A stretch of DNA of 64,000 nucleotides, taken from contig CM034407.1 of the NCBI GenBank assembly GCA_019925095.2, forward strand, positions 6,161,210-6,225,209, in the 5' to 3' direction. This document shows positions 58,066 through 64,000 of this stretch, in pieces. Positions within the stretch are counted from its first letter, which is position 1; the number at the start of each line of letters is the position of its first letter. The DNA comes from Dendrolimus kikuchii. Lineage: Eukaryota; Arthropoda; Insecta; Lepidoptera; Lasiocampidae. The translations under genes and the position numbers were made by a program. The notes under the pieces were generated by a model. It made no database searches. It saw only the letters and a list, made by a program, of their open reading frames with translations, and was not told the DNA's origin.

Positions 58066-58308
58066 GCCTATGGACATTTGCAACAGCAAAGGTGCTACAA
58101 ATGCGCTGCTGCTCTCTTAAGGGAGACTGGAACCTGGTCACTAATGCCGGAACACAACACAAGGTTGTTATAGCGGCATACTCTAGACCAGGGGTGGTAG
58201 ACATCCAGTCGAGCAAATACAATCACTACAAATCCACCTGGCTGTGGGTTGTTTTGTCGCCTCTTATGATAGGCCGCCCGGCCGCAGGAAATTGTATTCT
58301 TTCTCCTA
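58066..58308 (-). repeat. SINE-B, nearly full length
   Basis: tgcctatggacatttgcaac, ctggaacctggtcactaatg, ctctagaccaggggtggtag and ggccgcaggaaattgtattc, all complement of SINE-B. It has a small insertion (caatcactacaaat) and breaks off at ctttctcct. Confidence 0.75.
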
Positions 58309-58332
58309 ATGATAAAATGCGTAATGATTGAT

Positions 58333-58592
58333 TAAGTGAGAGGAAGAAGACTAAGGGGGTATGAACATGTAATGAGGAGAGATGTAATTCACATAACAAA
58401 AAAGAATATTACACTGAAAAATTGATGGGTACAAATGTAAAATAGACCAAAAAAGAGATGTACGGAGTGTGTGAAGGATGACGTGATGATCTGTGGTGTG
58501 CCCTTTACCACAATAAAGGAGTGTGGAAGAAAAGACATTGTGCCAACCCCAAACAGTTGGGAGAAAGTGAAGGAACAGAGAGAGGTATAATG
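58333..58592 (+). pseudogene. RTE-3 type LINE C-terminal remnant
   Basis: Reads LRGYEHVMRRDVIHITKKNI, two stops, then NRPKKRCTECVKDDVMICGV, PFTTIKECGRKDIVPTPNSW. The GHVMRRD and RPKKRW.DCVKDD pattern is characteristic of RTE-type LINE C-termini; this subfamily differs from RTE-1, -2 and -4. Two in-frame stops show it is dead. Confidence 0.6.
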
Positions 58593-59069
58593 TAGTGACA
58601 TAACGCCTTGATACATTCGTTCATACGTACATCATTAATCACTATCATCTCTGTAACATTACTCACTGCGTTACTATTTCTTAGAGATGTTACAAAAAAG
58701 TTACACAACGTAGGTGATGTATAAAGTTTCCTGTCGTTGAGGAGTCTGTATGTTCTGGGAAACGACTTGATTGCGGTCATTATCTTTTCATTAAGGGCCC
58801 GAGAAATGTCAATACAAGATTAACTTGAGACCAAGGCCTTTACGAGGAACGACGGGAATTTGTCCTACCAAGACTAAATTTAAAATTAAACTTCGTAGTT
58901 GCTTGATGGTGCACTTTTGAATGTAGATCATCACCGGCAAACGTCGACGAATCGACTTGGACCCCAAGTCTGCTATTAAAATTGAAGTTAAAACAAATCA
59001 TTGCAGTGGAAGCTTGGAGGTTAGAGTAACATTTAAATAAATTTTACATTATATACTTTTTCTATGTAC

Positions 59070-60024
59070 ATATTTACATACATTTACATTGTCTCCAGAG
59101 AATAAGATTGATGGATGTTGGGGTGCGGATGAGTGATCTAGTTGTAAGCACCTTGCTTTATGCGGATGATGCCGTGCTTTTAGCCGAATCGCCATCAGAA
59201 CTGCAAACACTAGTCACAATGATGAAAGATGACTGTCAGGCGAGAGGCTTACATTTGAATGCGAAGAAAACAAAGGTTATGGTGTTTGAAAGAGAAGAAA
59301 CCAGAACGAATGCAAGGATAATGGTCGATGATGTTATGCTGGAGCAAGTGAATGAGTTTGTATATCTTGGATGTGCTTTTAGTAGGGATGGAAGGTACAC
59401 CGCTGATATAGAAAGAAGAGTGAATTTGGGGAATAGTTTAAATGGAGCGTTAGGTAAACTTCTAGGCGCTAAGAACCTCAGCCAGAAGGCCCAGCTCGCC
59501 GTACACAACGCGGTGCTGGTACCTACGCTCACGTATGGAAGCGAGAGTTGGGTATGGAAGAAAGAGCATGAAAGTAGAGTAAACGCGGTCGAGATGCGAG
59601 CACTGCGCAAAATCTGCGGAGTGACGCTCGCGGACCGCGTTCGTAATACCGAAGTAAGAAAGAGAGTTGGTCTGAAAGAGAGTGTCGGGGTGAAGGTAAG
59701 GAAAGGAATGCTCCGGTGGTTCGGGCATGTGGAAAGAATGCATGATGAAAGAATGACTAAACAGATATACAATGCAAAAGTGGATGGATGCAGAAGTCGT
59801 GGAAGGCCACGACACACCTTCCATGATCAAATTGATCGTGTACTAGCAGAAGGTGATGTCAGGAGCCTTAAGAACAGACGAGCTTGCATGACAAGAGTTA
59901 TGAATGTCAAAGAGGCAAGTGAGGTGTGTAAGAATAAGCCTAAATGGCACTCTGTTGTTCGTGCCTACCCCGCAAGGGAACTGGCGTGAAGTTATGTATG
60001 TATGTATGTATGTATATTTACATA
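59070..60024 (+). mobile_element. RTE-1 LINE insertion, 933 bp, 5'-truncated
   Basis: 59081-60013 is bounded by the perfect 11-bp duplication ATATTTACATA (59070-59080 and 60014-60024). The reverse-transcriptase frame is open from the very first base of the insertion, which ends in (TATG)n. This is the best preserved non-LTR copy in the window. Confidence 0.85.
59081..59989 (+). CDS. RTE-type reverse transcriptase, C-terminal fragment
   Basis: About 302 codons open from the truncation point to TGA at 59989. Near the start is LLYADDAVLL: YADD is the catalytic metal-binding motif of the RT palm domain. It is followed by LNAKKTKVMVF, VYLGCAFSRDGRY, then the thumb/C-terminal region with LTYGSESWVW, EMRALRKICG, MLRWFGHVERM and GRPRHTFHDQID, and ends AYPARELA. 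The endonuclease and most finger/palm motifs are missing, so it cannot retrotranspose. No host gene is implied. The lack of stops or frameshifts suggests a fairly recent insertion. The strong antisense frames (e.g. 59817-59236) are shadows. Confidence 0.8.
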   Translation, partial: HLHCLQRIRLMDVGVRMSDLVVSTLLYADDAVLLAESPSELQTLVTMMKDDCQARGLHLNAKKTKVMVFEREETRTNARIMVDDVMLEQVNEFVYLGCAFSRDGRYTADIERRVNLGNSLNGALGKLLGAKNLSQKAQLAVHNAVLVPTLTYGSESWVWKKEHESRVNAVEMRALRKICGVTLADRVRNTEVRKRVGLKESVGVKVRKGMLRWFGHVERMHDERMTKQIYNAKVDGCRSRGRPRHTFHDQIDRVLAEGDVRSLKNRRACMTRVMNVKEASEVCKNKPKWHSVVRAYPARELA

Positions 60025-60029
60025 GCATT

Positions 60030-60675
60030 TTGATACTGAACTACAAAAAAATATCATGTCGGAATGGTCGTTTCTTGAGGTCATAATGGCATCACAATTG
60101 TTGCTTTTATATACATATTATGCAACAATTAAATTGTTATTATGACGCCAATGAACGGTGGCATTCCGAAACGATTCTGATAGCAGACTTGGAATCCTGG
60201 AAGGCGTCCTATATTTAAGGACACAAATACAATTGATAAAAATATTTACACATAAATCCTAACAAACCAAAGCAACAGGAAAATTCCTTTTAAATTACAC
60301 AATTACAATATAAAATAATTAACTAATGAGATAGTCTTTTGAGGATAAATTCATAACAGTTTCGACCGCAAAACTATTTTACCGTTTGTTATTAAATGTA
60401 GGAGTTATAATTATATGCGGAATATACTTTACATAATAATATCATTTATTAAGTATGTTGATAATAACGAGGTATAGTTATTATGTTTTTTGCTCGTAAA
60501 AGGAATTCCTCATTTGGTTTTAGTCATGGAAAAACTAAACGAGGAATGATAATCAACCAGATGTTTTTGTAATTCTTCTGATTAATTACAATATCATAAC
60601 AGCATGCCCCTGCTACACCTGGGATAATGTTGTGCTGGTGATTAGGTCACGCGGGTGTAGCCAAGGGTTTAATGC
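60030..60675. other. No gene or clear repeat
   Basis: AT-rich unique-looking sequence. 60085-60150 contains acaattgttgc/gcaacaatt, a small imperfect inverted repeat. Confidence 0.4.
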
Positions 60676-60678
60676 GTT

Positions 60679-60830
60679 ATAGAATAGAATATAATAGAAC
60701 AGAATAGATATAGAATAGAACAGGGTAGTATACTTTATATAACATTAATGATACAATTCAAGAACTACAAGTACAAAAAACAATAGGCAGTCCTATCACT
60801 AAAAACAATTTCTTCCAGACAACCTTAGGA
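60679..60830 (+). repeat. (TAGAA)n tract plus F8 repeat
   Basis: 60679-60728 is a degenerate TAGAA repeat. It is followed by gtatactttatataacatta, gtacaaaaaacaataggcag and aacaatttcttccagacaac, the F8 core. The pentanucleotide tract looks like an antisense LINE tail. Confidence 0.55.
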
Positions 60831-60995
60831 TGAATTAGAAAAGTTTGAGAAACAATATAGGTTTTGCAATATAACTACGACATAGAAGTAATACAGATTA
60901 TTCTTAATGGGAAGTAAAATAAACATTAAAAAAACAAAAATGTATATATAATATATAGGTATATTGATTCATGTAGAAAAATAATTATCATTGTA

Positions 60996-61200
60996 GACAC
61001 AGTTGAAATTTGCGATGGCCGCCATACATAATTATCAGTATAGCGATCCAGCGAGGCAACGCAGCCAGACTTCTTGGAACCTAACCCACTGACTTCGATA
61101 ACCTAAACTCAATATTCTACTTATAGTTTTAAGTGATTTATAGGTAGAATACAATATAAGGTTAAGTTTTCGTCATTGTACGACCTAGATTATAATTTAT
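60996..61200 (+). pseudogene. LINE-X C-terminus/3'UTR remnant, target of an LTR insertion
   Basis: cagtatagcgatccagcgag, gcaacgcagccagacttctt, gacttcgataacctaaactc, aatattctacttatagtttt match the LINE-X copies. The LTR at 61205 begins just downstream. Confidence 0.55.
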
Positions 61201-61204
61201 ATAT

Positions 61205-61686
61205 ATTACAATTTGTGCCACCTGCATATCTGTAAACAAAGCACATTTATTTCGCACCGGCGTTTGAGCTAATAACATTGAAACTATTTATGACTGTGTT
61301 CTTTTGTGTACTTTGTGTCTAAAATTTATGATTGGAAAGAAACGGCCCATTGTGTATTGTAATCTTTATGGTAGTCAGTAGCCAGGTGTGATTCTTGGAA
61401 AACTCAATCCACGCGGTCAAGCAGACATCTTGTATTTGTACAGTATAAAGCAATGCCCCAATGGAGGGGTGAGGCAGTCTAGCGATAACCAGCCGCTAGG
61501 CAAGACTTGCGTACATTCGATAATCTATTTAGTGACGGACTTTGCGCGTGTTATTGAATCATGCATTACGTTTGAACCAATTGTGTTCAGTTATATTTGT
61601 ACCTGTGTTATACGTGTATGTATAGTTCTAATAAATTTTATAGTAATTCCAACGGCATTTTAATTTAAGTCCTGCAACTCGTAACA
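61205..61686 (+). mobile_element. LTR-G solo LTR, 482 bp, diverged
   Basis: Starts ATTACAATT (TGTTAC decayed, with a small deletion before gccacctgcatatctg) and ends gcaactcGTAACA. ATAT lies on both sides (61201-61204 and 61687-61690). Internal cagtataaagca and ctaataaat match the other copies. Most diverged of the four. Confidence 0.75.
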
Positions 61687-61689
61687 ATA

Positions 61690-62230
61690 TTTTGAAATAA
61701 AATTCAGTCTCATTTTTCTATTTATTACACGTGGACTAGCACGCACTTAGCCGATTAATTCTGTCTAAATATAAAAATCAAAGCCAAACTTGTCCAAACT
61801 AAGTGACTACCGTAAGAAACCTCTCGTCCAAACCTTCCAGGCTTGTATACAAAATGAATAAAAAACACATTATTAAAGCAGCACACAAAAAAGAGCATAA
61901 TAAGAAACCCTCAAAACAACTTTGCCTAGCCCATTAATATTTTGAAAACAAAAACCCAAATGTATTTTGGGAGCTGGGCCCCACCTTCTCACCTGTACAG
62001 CCTCAAGGGTAATCCCGTCGACCTTGGTTCCAGGAACCCTTGGGCCATATATAATAACTACTCAGCAACCGACAATTTTGGACCATCGCAATCAAAATAA
62101 TACAAATTACACGTTGTCCCGTGTTTAGGGTTCAGCATTCAAATTTAATCGTTTAACTTGAATGTAGATTATTGTAAGTATAAACTTATTTTGGTTTATA
62201 ATACCAAAATAGTTATTTATGATACTGATA
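61690..62230. other. No gene or clear repeat
   Basis: Mixed composition. 61965-62050 is briefly GC-rich (gggccccaccttctcacctg), without a supported frame. Confidence 0.4.
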
Positions 62231-62233
62231 TAA

Positions 62234-62336
62234 GTGCGGTAAGTTGGGTTTTACAAACTAGTAGACGAATGTAAACCCGAGACGAAGTTGAGGTTTTACC
62301 ATAGCTACCAGGTTGTAAAAACCGACTACCGCACGT
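62234..62336. mobile_element. About 103-bp palindromic MITE
   Basis: Left GTGCGGTAAGTTGGGTTTTA and the complement of the right end GTGCGGTAGTCGGTTTTTAC, each followed by AAC-like sequence. Short noncoding interior. No clear duplication. Confidence 0.5.
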
Positions 62337-62790
62337 GTCATACAACGTTCTTCAATACATTTGCGAGAAAATAGTAAATAGTTAATGAAACAAACAAATA
62401 TCAGTCGGAAAGTAGCAACAATCTCGTTTATAATATGAAAATGCGCCACGTGCGCGTGGTGCAAGTTGGAACTACATCTTTCGTCTTATTTTCACTATAG
62501 TATTAAAGTGAGACAAATGTATTGATCAAAAGCTCTTCCAAGGAGGTTCCATTATTCAGCTTATTTATTTTCGTAATGTGTAACTCCTTGGAGGAATTAT
62601 TATATTTTTTTGACAGTACCTAGTTTCCGCTCTTTCCTTTGTGAGGTGCGTAATTTTTAATTTTCGAACAATGTATAAATAAGATAGTTAAGAAGTTTAT
62701 TTTGAATTATGATATGTTGACGGATGTAGGGTAAAGGAATTACATTTATATTATTAATAAAAGTTAGAGAAGAATTATCTAGGAGTATAT

Positions 62791-62838
62791 TCTCTGAAGT
62801 TTCACTTCTACTGCGTGTGAACTGCACACACACATTTT
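62791..62838. mobile_element. Single arm of the foldback family
   Basis: tgaagtttcacttctactgc, gtgtgaactgcacacacac corresponds to one end of the 29047-29264 element, with a changed terminus. The other arm is absent. Confidence 0.4.
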
Positions 62839-63145
62839 TTATTGCAGTTAAAATTACATAATATTATAAATATAATATTTAAAATTTTATAATATTATAG
62901 TTAAGATAATTTGTGATTCTTTGAGATGTCTACTTCTCTATTTACGCAATTTCTCCCATACCGTCCTATTTGTAATTGACAAGACTTTAGGTGCTTCTTT
63001 TCCAATATTTATATATTTTGTATACCAAATGTTACTACGTTACCAACCTTCGGGGCATTTTACATATAAACGATTGTGCCCTAGGTCAGTATTATATTTA
63101 TGGTCTTAGTCTCAGTATTAATCTTGGAATTATCTAGAATACATT

Positions 63146-63466
63146 TTTTTATTGCATGAGTTCAGCAAACAGGTAGACAGCTCACTTGATGAAAAGCGGG
63201 TACCATCGCCTATGAACATTTGCAACACCAAAGGTGCTACAGATGCGCTGCTGCTCTCTTAAGGGAGAAAGGGAGGGAGGAACCTGGTCACTAATGCCGG
63301 AACACAACTCAAGGTTGTTATTGCAGCATACTCTAGACCAAGGGTGGTAGCCATCCAGTCGAGCAAATGCCCTACCACCTGGCTGTCGGTTGTTTTGTCG
63401 CCTCTTACGACAGGCCGCCCCTACGCAGGAAATTGTATTCTTTCTCCGGTCCTGCACGGATAAAAG
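63146..63466 (-). repeat. SINE-B, full length
   Basis: T-rich start then tgcatgagttcagcaaacag, ggtaccatcgcctatgaaca, tctagaccaagggtggtagc, gacaggccgcccctacgcag and ccggtcctgcacggataaaa, all complement of SINE-B. Includes a small insertion (gagaaagggagggagga). Confidence 0.8.
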
Positions 63467-63469
63467 CAA

Positions 63470-64000
63470 CAATGTAACTAATTTTAAGGTTTAATTATGT
63501 TCAAATTTTCATACACATACACACACACACACACATGCGTTAACATTACAACCGTACTAATGAATAAGAACAATTGTAAAAAAAAAGTTTTTCCAGCATA
63601 AGGTGGCAACCTGTAATAAGACTGCACTTGGACTAAGAACTTAGTGTAATAATATAAACAGATGTATGTACTAGTGTAGGACTTGTTGGTTGTTCTCAAT
63701 AAATAAAAAATAAAAAAATGTCATTATATAAATTTTCCAACGGATACACAGCCAGTGCGAAACAACGCGCGACTTGCGTTCAAAATAAACCGATTTCAAA
63801 ATTATAAGGCACATAACCAGTTGTTATGCTGCATATAAAATGTACAGGGTGTGTACAATTAAATATGTATTAGCGTTTGTTACGAACACATTTGAATAAT
63901 TGCAATGCAAAAGAGAATTTTGCACCTACAGAACGAGAGAATTGGCACTACTTGGAAGTAATGTGGTGGTATAAATCTACTTAGTATACGAAATTAACCA
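63470..64000. other. No gene or clear repeat; (AC)n at 63518-63534
   Basis: A short CA microsatellite at about 63518-63534 and AT-rich sequence to the window end. No supported coding. Confidence 0.4.

Noticed and set aside
59236..59830. Long antisense reading frames opposite the RTE-1 fragment
   Set aside because: They are complements of the reverse-transcriptase frame, Ser/Thr/Leu-rich, with no start or splice context of their own.
1..64000. CRISPR arrays, bacterial operons or phage modules
   Set aside because: No regularly spaced repeats, no ribosome-binding-site-linked gene runs, and abundant eukaryotic SINE, LINE and Helitron signatures.

Overview
This is an AT-rich, repeat-dense animal nuclear window, most likely from a moth or butterfly (Lepidoptera). 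The evidence is several tRNA-headed SINE families, a Bm1-like SINE-type repeat, RTE-type LINEs ending in (TATG)n, Helitron ends carrying a 'gaagtcgcgggc...CTAG' signature, and many short inverted-repeat elements. No bacterial-style gene, operon, CRISPR array or intact tRNA/rRNA gene was seen. Family labels below (SINE-A to D, LINE-X, RTE-1 to 4, Hel-1/2, NA-1 to 3, F8, LTR-G) are working names for this answer, not database names.

The only well-supported host coding sequence is at the left edge. It is a minus-strand, GC-rich exon (about 481-1053) that probably carries the start of a protein with three YxN tyrosine motifs; the rest of the gene would lie to the left of the window. Its GC-rich flank (to about 1310) is a plausible 5'UTR or promoter. 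A second GC-rich stretch at 15.6-15.8 kb is a weak exon candidate. The remaining ~60 kb is intergenic or intronic DNA filled with transposon debris.

Layout. 1.4-4 kb: little recognisable. 4-8.8 kb: SINE-A, LINE-X, a poly(A) retroposed insert with an 11-bp target-site duplication (6196-6840), a tRNA-Met-like relic and a 74-bp RTE-1 insertion. 9-13.5 kb: SINE-B, an RTE-4 tail, a palindromic MITE and Helitron ends. 16-21.8 kb: NA-1, SINE-C, Hel-2, SINE-B, LINE tails and a MITE. 23.4-31.8 kb: an (AT)n tract, SINE-A/B copies, an RTE-4 copy split by SINE-B, a 218-bp foldback element, Hel-2 and a pogo-like MITE. 34-36.7 kb: a 502-bp solo LTR, SINE-A, and Hel-2 interrupted by SINE-C. 39-46.5 kb: LINE tails, a 726-bp inverted-repeat element, RTE-1 and RTE-2 fragments, SINE-B/C. 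47.4-53.2 kb: SINE-C next to a truncated LTR, another solo LTR with duplication ATAC, an RTE-2 tail, a 490-bp internally deleted Copia-type (TRIM-like) element with two 122-bp LTRs, and a PIF/Harbinger-type MITE. 54-63.5 kb: SINE-A/B/C copies, RTE-3 and RTE-4 remnants, a 933-bp RTE-1 insertion encoding a YADD reverse-transcriptase fragment, a fourth LTR, and SINE-B.

The elements interact mainly by nesting and by probable parasitism: SINEs and MITEs sit in older LINE and Helitron copies, and the SINE-A 3' end resembles lepidopteran LINE tails. I did not find a new multi-gene system. The most informative items are the Copia-type TRIM, the four-member LTR family, the poly(A) insert of unknown parent, the RTE-1 insertions with exact duplications, and the tyrosine-motif exon.
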